From contig CM034546.1 of the NCBI GenBank assembly GCA_020055645.1, forward strand, positions 32,426,001 to 32,490,000: a DNA stretch of 64,000 nucleotides. The letters run 5' to 3'. The translations under genes were made by a program, and so were the position numbers. The notes beneath the pieces were generated by a model that ran no database searches, was not told where the DNA came from, and saw nothing but the letters and a program-made list of their open reading frames with translations. The stretch comes from Tomocerus qinae (lineage: Eukaryota > Arthropoda > Collembola > Entomobryomorpha > Tomoceridae). Positions 43,776 through 55,380 of the stretch are shown in pieces (within the stretch, counting starts at the first letter, position 1; each line of letters begins with the position of its first letter).

Positions 43776-46333
43776 ATGGAAACACGGCCTTTGAGGAAAG
43801 TCACTATCTATAAAGAACTGGAAAAATTAGCAATAATTATCCAACATGTTTTTGAACGAGGATGGATCACAGAGGCTGAGAGAAAAAATGTGGTAAGTAA
43901 AGCAAATTCAATCCAAAATAAGATTTTAATATCAAAAAATGTTAATATACAGAAGAAATTGGTATGAGATTGTGAATTATAATCATTATAATTTTATAGG
44001 AGGCGAGAAAAAATCTCAAGGACAAAAAGGTGGAAATATATGAACTGATAAAAAATTTAAAGGATTTCCAAAACGCTGCCAGGCTGTTATGTGCTATCAG
44101 GTGTATCAAAGAAGACGATGATACAGTTGATGGAAACACGGATACCAAGGGAGAAAGCCAAAGAAGCCAAGAAGAAAATATGCAAGAAAATTTTATATCA
44201 AAGTATTCGTCATTGTTGATTGATCAGGGGCTTATATCTCTCGAGGAAAATAAATTATTTGTAAGTCTCGCTTTTAAAATTGAAAATCAAAAAAAACAGA
44301 ATCAAAATTGCAGATGTAGTTAGTCTTAACATCTCATAATCGTTACATGAAAAATTATAATTTTGTTTATAATAATATTTGCAGTTGAGTACAAAAATGA
44401 AGAATAAAAGGTTTAAAACAGAAAAGGGCTGCAGAATGAGAAATGCGCCCATTCAAAATAATCGGAACCCACTGGAACAAAGTCCTGTAAGTTTTATATA
44501 GTATCTTAAAATTACTAACAATTCCCATAACATAATGGTTTCTATTTTTCATGTCTTAAAATGACAAAGAACCGTTGTTGTCGTATATATTGCAGCGTAC
44601 TCCAAAATAACAATTTGTCAACACATTTAACTTATAAACCTATCTTTGACTCCAATCATTAGAAAAATTATATTAATTGATGCAAAATGATTTTATGTAA
44701 CTAATTTAATGTATCAAATTTATAAATAAAGTATTGTAATTGCATTTTACAGGTAATCAGATGCCTATTTGGTTTCCTCAGTCTTAAGGACATTAAAATT
44801 TGTCGTGCAGTCAGCAAGGAATGGAGAAATATCGGAAATTCTTATCTGCGACTTCGATCAGCCATTAAATTTTGTAACTATCATCGTGTTTCTTCTAAGT
44901 TTTTGGAATTAATTGAAAGTGGTTCAAGTAGACAACCCTTCCATGCGTTTCGAATTTTCGGTTGGCGTCAATACCCTTGGTCTGATGTACAATTAACCGA
45001 ATTTTTTGACAGTCAGCAAGAAGGAATACGCGAATTACATCTAGAGCATTTATATTTGAACACGACGACTGGAAATAAAATTAGCACTCAAGACATTACT
45101 CCGTGGATTTCCAGAACGCCTATGGTCAAACTAGCGAACAACTACAATACCAAATTGATCATAAACCAATTGGACACGACGGAAACTCAAGAAGGGTTAA
45201 CAGTAATGAAAGTTCCATTGGAACTGTTAACGCATATCAAAGACATTTCCTTAAAATTGTGCTCTGTGCATCTTAAGGATGGACTGAAAATTTGTCCAGT
45301 CAATTTAGACTTGAATAGCTTAAAGTTCTACCAAGAAGGAAATTCAATACCCAACATTGTAATTAATGACATCATATGCTTTTCGAAAATTAAGACGCTT
45401 AAATTAAATGTGAACAGTCAATACACAAGAGGGTTAACAGGTGTAAGTTTGGATTTGCAAGGAAATGAAAAATTGGATTTGGAGGAGCTTACTTTATTAA
45501 AGGTGGCACTTTTGAACTGGGAAACCTGTGATTGGAAAGTACACAAATTAAACTTGTGCGGAATACCATTTGTGGAAAAGACAAGGATGGAAATAACCGA
45601 ATTTGTATTTCAAACGCGATTTTATGACGAAGAACCTTTTGATTTGTTTGCTCTACCAGATACAATTGAGAAACTGTCAATGAATAGTGACAATAATGTC
45701 ATATGTACTGGTCGTATAAATCTACCGAGACTGAAATTCCTGCATATTGACATCCGAGATAATCCTGCTATTATTTCTCACTTTAGACAATGCCCAGCCT
45801 TGATTGAAATGGTTGTAGAAGGTTCTAGTGATATGCAATTGCAGCTAAAACCGACGTGGATTCCTCAGAGTGTACGAATTCTTAAATTGGTTGACATGGC
45901 CTTAAATTCACAAGAAGGTCCCCAATTGTGTCTCAAAAAGCTCGTTTTAAAAAACTACTCCTTCAATTCAACCAAAGAAATGATGACGAATAGTATTCAA
46001 ATTGATTGTTTAGTTTTAATTTGCCAACCTTGTTGGTTCCTCAAAGATATCTATCAAGTGAATGAGCTAGGAGTGTGTCATTCAAGTCAAACTGATGAAG
46101 TCGCATTTGTGGATTTCTTCCAACATGTAAACTCCCTCAATTCCTGCCAAAAAATTTACGTTGGTCCATTTAACAGGGACAATCCATTTAAATCCAGCCC
46201 TATGGCACGGTATGTAGACAAACAAAATAGATTTTACGTCTTTGAAAATCGAAAAGGTAAATCTATAAGGGAAGAAGAATTTAATATTGAAAGTAGTTTT
46301 CCGAATGCTTACCAATACCGTATTTTCCAATAG
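43776..46333 (+). CDS. CARD-like / F-box / leucine-rich repeat protein
   Basis: Exons 43776-43892, 44000-44260, 44385-44486 and 44753-46333, all in phase 0, give 686 residues. Residues about 10-75 resemble a CARD (YKELEKLAIIIQHVFERGWI then LKDFQNAARLLCAI), with the intron after residue 39 at the same place and phase as in the CARD of the two NB-ARC genes. A partial second unit (SLLIDQGLISLEENKLF) follows. The last exon opens with an F-box (VIRCLFGFLSLKDIKICRAV, then SKEWRNIG). The rest is LRR-like. LLNWETCDWKVHKLNL and IPFVEKTRM align with VLNWNEARWNIQSLKL and IPFVEKTKM of the 57933-62979 protein. An SCF ubiquitin-ligase substrate adaptor is the likely biochemical role; an immune or death-signalling role is inference. 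Confidence 0.75.
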
Positions 46334-47804
46334 CCTCAGTATAAAGTGATAAATCAATTTTTCGGAATATCGGAATGAAATATCTAATTATTGTTAAAGG
46401 ACATATGCATACATTAAATGTTAACTCTGAGTCTGAGATTTTACATTTCTGTTTGACCTTATTGAAATGGTCTGTGTATGAAAAAGTTAAAGTTATCATG
46501 CAAATAAACTTCTCTGGTTGGAAACTTGACTACCATGTTTTGCCACTCTTTTTGCCCAAAATATCCTGGAGATATATCTGATGCTAAAAATAACAATATC
46601 TTTAAATATTAGTTATATACTCTTGATTGAAAGTTATCAATCAATAATAAATTCATTTGATTGGATAATGCAATTTAAGTCTTTGGCTAAAATATAAACA
46701 TAGGAAAGTAATGGCATGAAAATAAATTTATTGTTCTATGAGCGTTATAAAGCTTTTTTACACAGGTAAGTAGTAAGTAGAGAGTAATTCACAATTCATA
46801 CATAAATCATGAATACTCATTTGGCACATTAATAAGGCAACATTATTTTTAAGGCACGAAGTATAGTAGATATACATGTACATCATCTTCAATCATTAAC
46901 ATTTTAAATGCAATATAAGTGTCACAAAACGAAATACAAAACCGGAATTGATTCTTATATAATGTAGCTTCTTTTACGCTAAAAAATAAATAAATATAAT
47001 TAATGACAGCAACAAACAATGAATCTAACGAAGATATTTTATATAACTACACTAACTACAGTATATGTGAATGAAGTTGTAGCGTATAAGGAGAATGTGG
47101 AAAAATAAAATGCGATTTAAATGGAATAAATAGACCAACATAATTTGTAAAGAGAGAGAAGAATTATGGCAAGTGTCGCAACTGAGTCGAATAAATTTCT
47201 AAATTGGAAGACACAACATCTTTCAATTATTCACTCACTCCCGACTCAACTAAGACTAGTTAGTTAATTGGTAAAATTATTCCGCTTCAAAACCTCTTCT
47301 CTCTTCTCCCTCTCAAGAATAATGTTTCGTTTTTGTATTGATATGGTTGAATGGAAAGCATCCATAAGTACGTCCTTTTCCAATGAAAACACCCAGCATC
47401 AATGTTTTTAATTTGTTTTTTAGTCAACAGTACTTTTAGTGTAAATCCTGCAAGCAGAGGAAAGCCATTGGACAACAAGGTCAATTGTTTGAAAATCACA
47501 CATTTGTGTGAATAAATTTGTTTGAGGAGACAAAAAAGTGCCTGAAGATGGGAGTTGAATGAGTTACTTGCAGTGGAATTTAAATGCGACTTCCGTAAAA
47601 AGGACAGAAATAGATACAATCTTGTAACCATCAACTGAAACGATAATTATTGGAATTTACTCGACGAACTAGTTTAATAAAATTTCTAAAACTCTTTCTC
47701 CTCCATTCCCCTTTCCCATCCTCCCTCCCATGGCTCCCACAAATAATAATCTGCTTTTCTGTCGACGTCACTGGAGAGCATCGAGACAACTTATTTTCAC
47801 CAAT
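46334..47804. other. Convergent 3' flanks
   Basis: Contains a poly(A) signal for the F-box gene (AATAAA at 46646-46651) and, next to 47805, the decayed former C-terminal codons of the NB-ARC gene (about 47660-47804). The remaining DNA is AT-rich with no gene. Confidence 0.55.
47660..47804 (-). pseudogene. Decayed C-terminal codons of the first NB-ARC gene
   Basis: Read in another frame this stretch gives EEIDW, a stop, then SSDVDRKADYYLWE and EKEF. These align with the intact C-terminus of the paralogue at 57933 (EIDWRW, SSHVDRKADYYFWE, GKEF). A frameshift just before 47805 placed an early stop, leaving these codons as 3' UTR. Confidence 0.7.
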
Positions 47805-50800
47805 CTATTTCTTCGACTGATACTTCTTTGTCAACTCCGTCAACTTTGGTGATGGATATGGATATGGATCCAAAACAACGAGTTCGTCTGGCTGAAAGTG
47901 ATCCAACAATTTCTTCGTTTGGTTAAAGGAGAAGTCGAATATAACGAGTTTGTCCACCCTCCTCACTCCACCAACAACTTTTGTGTGACGAAGAGGACGA
48001 TTTTTAATTTTGATGTGGGTGACACTTTTGGGCATTTGATCTACATTCACTTCTTCCATTTGATAGAAGTGTATGTGCGTCAGGTTGGCAGATCGAAAAA
48101 GAGATAAGAAGGAAGAACCGGACATCGCGGAGAGTGTCAAATATTTCAGATTTGGAAGGTCAATTGGTTCATTACAAACAACTTCTGCTCTAACTAAATC
48201 CAGTTTTTCAATTGTTTTTGGTAAACAAGAAGTATCCAAAGAAGAAAATCGAAAGTCCATCTCTTTGACTCTCATTTTCGTTTCCTCCATTAACGGAATA
48301 TACAGCAATATTAATCTTTGAATATTCCATTTGGCTACTCTCCAGTTTAACACTTTTACTTTATCTAAGAGAATATATTCTATGGAGATTTCGTCACTCA
48401 ATTCGATAGACATGTTATTGCCCCACGAACCCTCGAGGGTCAGTTTATTGATTTTGCTGAAGTCACAGAATTCGTTGACATTTGCTTCGTCCAATGCCTG
48501 TCCATTTCTGTTGAATGAGACAGATTGTAATTCCAATTCCTCTGGGGACAGTCGATCGAAAGATGAAAGATCTAATGAGCATCCCCGCAATTCAATTTTA
48601 CTTGATTCTCCTCCCAATTCCAATTCGAATGCAGACCTATCAGACTTCTTTATCAGAGCATAATTCGACCCTATCAGATCTGAATGTACTAATCGAATCA
48701 ATATACCAACAGAATCTGGGCAATAAATTACCTCGAAAATTTTTGTAGCTTCTTGTATTTCTTCCGTTTCATTTTGGTTTTCCATTCGGTATAGAATAGT
48801 CATAAAATATATTTGAAACAGTTCTCTGGACAATTCTTCTTCCAATCCCAATATTTCCATTTCCATTGAATCAAATGAATAATTTCTCCTTTCTTCCATT
48901 TCATCCTCATCCAATTCTATAAGAATTTTCAAACTTTCTTTGAAATTCTCATTCTTGGCCAAACAAATTCCATAATTAAACTCTGCCGTTTTTGTTTTCA
49001 ATTCTTCTGCAATTATTTTAGCTAATTGAACCGATTCTTTAAATCTAGTTTGTCTTAACACGTCACGTAGAATTTTAATTACGTGTGCTTCATTTCCTAT
49101 TTGTTGTCCTACTGTCAATGCTTCGTCAAACTTCCCCAAACTCAAACTGAGATAAAATAAAATTTTGCCGATCTTATTTCCCATTGCATTTTCTTTCAAG
49201 TCCAACAACTCTAAATCGTTTTCAACGTTTGTTTTAATGGTATCAACTGTCCTCAAGTATTTTAACATTGTTCCTAATATTTTTATCATAGCATTGTCTC
49301 CGGTCTCAATTCTCTCCTCCAGATGATGAAGCTCTTTCAGAATGTCCAAGCATTTCTCATTCTGCCCATTTTTATGCAGACAAACTGCGTAATTAAATTT
49401 TGTTGTTTTTGTCTTTAACTCTCTATCAATAAATTTAGCCAACTGAACTGATTCTTCAAATCTCTCTTCTACAACCAATTTCTTTAATTGTCTTTGGTCC
49501 AGTAACTCTGCTCTGACTTTAGGAAATTGTTTTTGCATTTCTTCATCCGCGTATTTGGTAAAAGGAATTAATTTGTATTCAATGAATCTCAAGCAGCCGA
49601 GAATCTTCTTCAGCGTCTCCTTCTCAGTCTTCCGTCCGTTGTGACGAATTACTTGCTGCAGAAGTCGATGGATACTCAATAAATGCATCTCATATGTTAT
49701 TTCGTTTTTACGTGTTAATTTATTTATTATCCCATCTTTATACGGAAATTCTGACACTTTTCTTGTCTTTGTTATTAAAGCAAACTTTTCCAGCAAATTT
49801 ATCGCTTCTTCTATTCCACTTGGTGGGTCGATATTTAAAATTTTCGATAGAAATAGCGATCGAATGTCATCTGGTCGAATATATCCAAATATCATTAACA
49901 TTTCGTATGCCAATTTCCCATTTTCTTGTTCAACGATCAAATCCAATGAAATTCGGATACATTCATTGATTGTCTTTTCATAGTCATCGAATGGTTTATC
50001 CAGAACATTTTCTAAATCTGTCACAGAAGTTTTTTCAATGTAATTTTGTAGATTAATTTTTTCATTGTTTAGCGCTGCAACAGTTAATTGAAGAGCCAGA
50101 GGGAGATTTCCCATCAATTGGCATATTTTCTTCAGTTGTGAATCAGTTCGCTCTATTGATTTATTCAAATTCTTGCTCAAGAAATCCAGACTTTCTTCTT
50201 CACTGAAATTGTCCAGTTCCAGATCAGATATTTTCCCAAAGCCAGTCTCAGTCCCCCATTCACGACTTCGTGACGTAATGATGCAGTAAAAGCATTCTTG
50301 ATTTTTAGGAAGGACATTTATAATTCCGTCTTTTCCTTTGTAATTTTCTGCATTGTCATAAATCCAGAGGCATTTAAATCCAGATAAAGCATCAAAGCAT
50401 TTCTTCGAAAATTCTTGAACTTTGATAAATTCTTTTCTGTTTGGTATTTCTAAATCCATGGCCAATCTATCGAACGAATTAAGGAGACTGCCTTCCCCGC
50501 AGTCTATCCAAATGATATGATCATATTGCTTTTCGTAAGTGTGTGCATACCATTTAGCCATGAGGGTTTTGCCAACTCCGCCCATACCAGAATATTTCGA
50601 CGCATCTGGGGACTCGCAAATAACGACCATTCGTTGCTCGTCTTTAGAAATTCGGTCTTGTAACTCTTCAGTTAAGAATTTCTTTCCGCATTTTCTTTTG
50701 AGAAGAGATTTTATTAGCAGCTTCTCCTCTGGCCACCATTTTTGATTTATTTTTGGATGAAAGGGTGGATATTTAGTTTCCAGCTGAAATAAATCACTTT

Positions 50801-53279
50801 CTGAAGTAATAAGAGACTGACTACTGTTGATTACTTGGAAAGCTTGTGCACAATCTCCGTTGTTTGTCTTCAGTAGTACATCTAAAAATAAATTTCTGAT
50901 TTTTCGACAATTCTTCTTTAGCAGTACAGACAAGAGCTTTTCGTTTTTTCTAGTTGAAGTAACCTCAGCATTCTGTAACCGATAAATAAATATTAAAAGA
51001 AATAAATAATTAAAAAATTGTACTGACATTCGACATATTTTTTGTATTTTACAATACATTGTGATCGTCAGTCGTATTTTATTGTTTGTTATACCAACAA
51101 GCCTTTGTAATTTGTAGTAATAATAAAATATCCATGTAAACTTACAATATCTTCGATTTCAATTGCTGAAATTATGTTCCACTGAATCAAATAGGCCACC
51201 ACTTCACTTAAGTTAGTCAGATTTTCGGTAAAAAAATTAACATTTTCTTTGAGATTGTTGGTGTTCATATTTTTATCTGCTACGTGACTATCCTAATAAT
51301 TTGTACGTAAAACGGTTAGTACAATAAATTAGCCAAAGTTATGGGGTCAAATTACTTCAATACAAAAATGTAATGTTGTACCATTTCTTTCATATCGAAT
51401 CCCGAAATAATATTTTGCCGTCCATTGTTCCGCCCAGCCATTGGCAAGTTAATCAAGTGTTCATCTATTAAACATATAAAATTTTAATTGAAAATTCGTT
51501 ATAATCAACAATTTTAGTAAGACAAATATTCCAAATGCACAAACAAATATATCCAAACAAATATAGTTGAGTAACTAAAAATCTACAAAATATATAACAC
51601 TTGCCATTTTCAATTACAGTTGATGTTCCACTGCCAGTGCCAAGATCTTTGATAATTTCCATTATGCCCTGCATTAGATTTTTGTTTTCTTGCTGAACGA
51701 CATTAACCAGAATTTCTTCTACCTTTTGTCCCATCCCTTCTACTTTTTCTACTATTCCTTCTACTTGTTTTCTTACCCCGACCACTTTCTCCCTTACCCC
51801 CTTAACTTCCTCCCCTACCCCCTCCACTTTATCCCCTACCCCCTTCACTTCCTCCCCTACCCCTTCTACTTTCTCTCCTACCCCATCCACTTTCTCCCCT
51901 AATCCCTTCACTTCCTCCCCTACCCCCTCAACTTTCTCTCCTACTCCCTCCACTTTATCTCCTACTCCCTTCACTTCCTCTCCTACTCCCTCCACTTTCT
52001 CTCCCACTCCCTCCACTTTCTCCCCTACTCCCTTCACTTCCTCCCCAACCCCCTCGACTTTTCCCCCTACCCCCTCCACTTTCTCTCCTACCCCCTCCAC
52101 TTTCTCCCCTACTCCCTTCACTTCCTCCCCAACCCCCTCGACTTTTCCCCTTATCCCCTCCACTTTCTCTCCTACTCCCTCCACTTTCTCTCCTACTCCC
52201 TCTACTTTCTCTCCTACTCCCTCCACTTTCTCTCCTACTCCCTCCACTTTCTCTCCTACTCCCTCCACTTTCTCTCCTACCCCCTCCACTTTCTCTCCTA
52301 CCCCCTCCACTTTCTCTCTTACTCCACCCACTTTCTCCCCTACCCCTTCTACCTTTTCCTTGACGTTTTCAACATCTGCTTTTGTAGAAATATCTTTCTG
52401 TTCTAAAGTCTTTACAATTTCTTGCACTCGCCTTGCAACGCCTTCATTATCAAATGTCAATTTGTACTCGTATTGATTGGAAATGTTTTCAACTGTCTTC
52501 CATTTCCCTTTGCTTTCTCTAGTTTTGTAAAACTCGTCGAATGGCCAAAGTTGTTTATACCCGTAAATTCCAGCACCGCTTCCTTTCGTCAATTCTTTAT
52601 AAATAATGTTTTCATTTTCATTTATAAGATATCCAGAAGTCTCAAATAAATCAGTCGTATTTATTTTCTTGTATTTTCCGTCATCACAGTTTTTAAATAG
52701 CACCGTCCTTCCTTTGCAAACACCTTTTCTGCTTGAGTCTCCAAACAAAATGGCATTGAAAATGAAATTCTGTGACTTGTGGAACTCTTTGGCAATGAAA
52801 TCATCGTATTCCTCAATGACATAATTTATTACTCGTTCGGTCGCATCTTCGGCCAACTTGGCCATTGCTCTCCTCCCATCCCCATCCTCATCACCATCTG
52901 CTTTAACATTTGAAAATTGATATTCGAACATCCGGAAGATTTTCACAGCAACGTCAACGAATATTTTCCTAGCCTCTTTCTTTTTCTGAGGGAGACATCT
53001 ATAAATTTTTTTTCGGTCGTCCCTGTCGAGTTTATTGTACACCTTTTGGAGAGCTTCTTCTAAAGGTTTTACCACAGTTCTTCCAAAAGGTATTAAGGCC
53101 CCTACGGCACTAGGCACTGCTTTGCTTGCTTTTTGGATAGCACCCGGTGTTGCTGTAGTTTGTCCCCCAGGATCGAAATCAGCAGACACATTTGAAAGAG
53201 TAGTCAAATAACTAGAAAAATATTTGGCGAATTCCTCCTCCAGTACCTCCAGGTCTTTTTCAGTAGTTGCATCTGGCAT
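47805..53279 (-). CDS. NLR-like protein 1: novel domain, heptads, CARD-like, NB-ARC, LRR
   Basis: Coding exons 53279-51605, 51464-51382, 51292-51146 and 50972-47805 join in phases 1, 0, 0 to 1690 residues. Exon 1 uses a GC donor (AAAATG/GCAAGT). Residues 1-325 are an unrecognised, mostly helical domain. About 30 heptads of EKVEGVG type follow (to about 545), with V at a/d spacing, a likely coiled coil. A CARD-like fold spans about 595-690 ([14 protein letters not shown] ... [17 protein letters not shown]). NB-ARC has P-loop GMGGVGKT (764-771), [20 protein letters not shown] and GNLPLAL, then a winged-helix region ([14 protein letters not shown]). Helical [18 protein letters not shown] repeats and LRR-like C-terminus ([14 protein letters not shown]) follow. 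No WD40 repeats, so it is not a simple Apaf-1/Dark. The C-terminus is about 45 residues shorter than in its paralogue through a frameshift. Confidence 0.8.
51603..51604 (-). promoter_or_regulatory. Non-canonical GC splice donor
   Basis: Exon 1 ends AAAATG followed by GCAAGT, the usual form of a GC-AG intron donor. No GT nearby keeps the phase. The paralogue has GCGAGT at the equivalent place. Confidence 0.65.
51720..52360 (-). repeat. 21-bp coding minisatellite (heptad repeats)
   Basis: Within exon 1 of NLR-like gene 1, about 30 copies of a 21-bp unit encode EKVEGVG and the variants [21 protein letters not shown]. The plus strand is pyrimidine-rich (ctcctactccctccactttc). The paralogue has only three or four units at 61985-62070. 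Confidence 0.9.
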
Positions 53280-53287
53280 TGCAGGTT

Positions 53288-53600
53288 TCTAGGAAATATT
53301 ATATTATTGAGTCAAAATTAATGAAAAACAGCGAGTAAAAGGACTTGTTTTACTAGACCGAAAAGACATTAAATTAAAATGTACCCGAACAGTTTCCAGT
53401 CTTTAAGAAATAGGAATTCGGTTACATGCGGGCAACCATATACGTCACCTGTCGAAAACATTAAGACAGAGACGACCTATCAGAAATGAATGATTATTAT
53501 TTTATTTGATCTTTTTAAAACTCACCTTCCGTAATCGGTCTTCGTTCTCAAATAATTGAAAGCCTTTTACGAGTAACAAGATATCTCGGAGCAGTTTTTC
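53288..53600 (-). other. 5'-UTR exon and intron of NLR-like gene 1
   Basis: A donor (GGAAG/GTGAG, exon end 53526) and an acceptor (atatttcctag, exon start 53288) frame a 237-bp intron just upstream of the ATG. The sequence matches that upstream of NLR-like gene 2 (exon end 63986). The intron carries part of a foldback family (about 53338-53465). Confidence 0.6.
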
Positions 53601-54187
53601 GTAAACAATAAAATTTGCAAAAAAATTGCATAATTTAAGTACAGGGTAGGAAAAAATATTATTTTACCCACATTTATATTTGAATTGTTTTGCCATTCCC
53701 TTGGAGAAATATTAAAAAACATTATACCCATTGCCATTTCCATTGCTTCGTTCAGTCAACCATATTCAAGTTCAAGCCACCCGACGGGACGAGCTAATAG
53801 AATCGCAGTCTGTCAGTCCTTTCGCTTTAAACGCATTGAATTTGAATGAACTGAGAAATACTAATGGCAGTATGCCTAATAAAAATTTTGCGGTTCTTCG
53901 CAATTTTTAGACCGTTTTAGACTCATTTTCGTCAAAAATGCTAAGATTTTCGCATAAATTTAAGATATCTATATGAAATCTTGGCCTCCCCCCGAAACCC
54001 AGTTTTGTATACGTTCAGGCTCAGAAGCTCATATGCCAAAACCTTTAATACAGACAAAACTTGATGTATATCCAAAAAAATTTACATAAATATTTGTTCA
54101 TATCGATTGGCTTTTCATTTTACTGATTGACTGGATACAATTCAGACTTCAGACAATACCTCACTGAAGGGCTAATATAAGCAATTC

Positions 54188-54468
54188 GATCCATCGAAAA
54201 ACAGAGGGAGTAGGTTTTTTTGTCAGGCGTCCCGACAGCCAAACTAAAATGAAACCGATGATTAGAATTTTCGGCTTTTACGTATTTGTCTTACCTGATA
54301 AATATTATACGGGTCTTACAGGTGACATACTTGGTTGCCCGGATGCCAACTGAGTTCCATTGAAAATTTACCGGGTAAGAGAAATACCTAAAAACCAAAA
54401 ACTCTAATCGGATTTTAGTTTGGCTGTCGGAAAAAATAACCTACCCCCTCTGTTTTTCGATCCAGGAA
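54188..54468. mobile_element. Foldback element
   Basis: Arms share atcgaaaaacagaggg(a/g)gtagg, cgacagccaaactaaaat and a (tt)acgtatttgtcttacc-type block in inverted orientation. The spacer is short, so most of the element pairs with itself. Confidence 0.8.
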
Positions 54469-54759
54469 AGATATAAATGCAATGATACAATATTAGTACT
54501 TTGTGTTGACCTAATAGTGCAAATAAATAAAAATCGCCCTAAGGTCAAATAATTTTGAAATAAACGCAGCCAAACGTCTTTAGAAAATAATGGCAATTTT
54601 GAATTTATAGCCTTCAAAAATCATTTTCTCAGACTGCATTCGTATTTCACCTCTGTCTACATCGAAAAACCCCATTGAAATACTGAAAACTAACAAATCC
54701 TAACAAGGCAAACACCTATGCAGAACTGGGTTTCGGGGGGCTAACATTTCATATAAATC

Positions 54760-55206
54760 ACGGAAAAACGGAGGATGAAAGGGCCTTTTTTTCTAGACCC
54801 GAAAGTCAAAGTAAAATGTAGCCGAAGGTTGGAAGACATAATATTATACAGTTTACAGTTATCAAGGAGTAGGACTCCGGTAACATGCGGGTAACCATAT
54901 TATGTGTAAGACCATTTATATATGGTCCAATTTGCTTACAGAATTTAGTCGCTGTACTCATGCATGGCTAGGGCGACTAAATTCTGAAGGCTTAACCGAC
55001 CCCATTTAAAAATGGATTTACACATATACGTCACCTGTTTAATACATAACGGGCAATAGACATGAAAAACCGAATTAAAAAATTGTAAAATTACTACCGG
55101 AGACATACTCCTTGATAACTGTAGGTCATGTCCCCCAACCTTCGGCTACATTTTACTTTGACTTTCGGGTCTAGAAAAAAAGACCTTTCAACCTTTTTTT
55201 TCCGTG
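54760..55206. mobile_element. Foldback element with an inner cruciform
   Basis: Outer arms read ttttttctagacccgaaagt and caaagtaaaatgtagccgaa, with exact reverse complements on the right. An inner pair cagaatttagtcgc / gcgactaaattctg lies around 54950-54985. It belongs to the same family as 63036-63310. Confidence 0.85.
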
Positions 55207-55219
55207 GTATATATATATC

Positions 55220-55380
55220 TTAAATATATATTCGCCCGTAACGAGAAAATGGGGTAAAAATTGCAAAGAATCGCGCAGAGCGAGAAATTGCTATTTTGAG
55301 AAGAAAAACCTTTTATCTTGGATTTCGGGGGCGGGCGGCGCGAGCCCGTAAAGCCCATCCCTCAATACATCTATGTCCTA
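55220..55380. repeat. Fragment of a MITE-like element with self-complementary core
   Basis: Contains tcgcgcagagcgaga and a GC-rich gggggcgggcggcgcgagcccg shoulder, similar in layout to the MITE copies A and B and to 41330-41420 (tcgcgcgaagcgagac). Ends were not resolved. Confidence 0.35.

Noticed and set aside
47287..47634. 115-codon minus-strand frame
   Set aside because: No recognised motif, no splice link to the NB-ARC gene, and no counterpart after the paralogue.
47805..53279. Simple Apaf-1/Dark orthologue
   Set aside because: CARD-like and NB-ARC fit, but the C-terminus shows LRR-like rather than WD40 sequence, and a large extra N-terminal domain is present.
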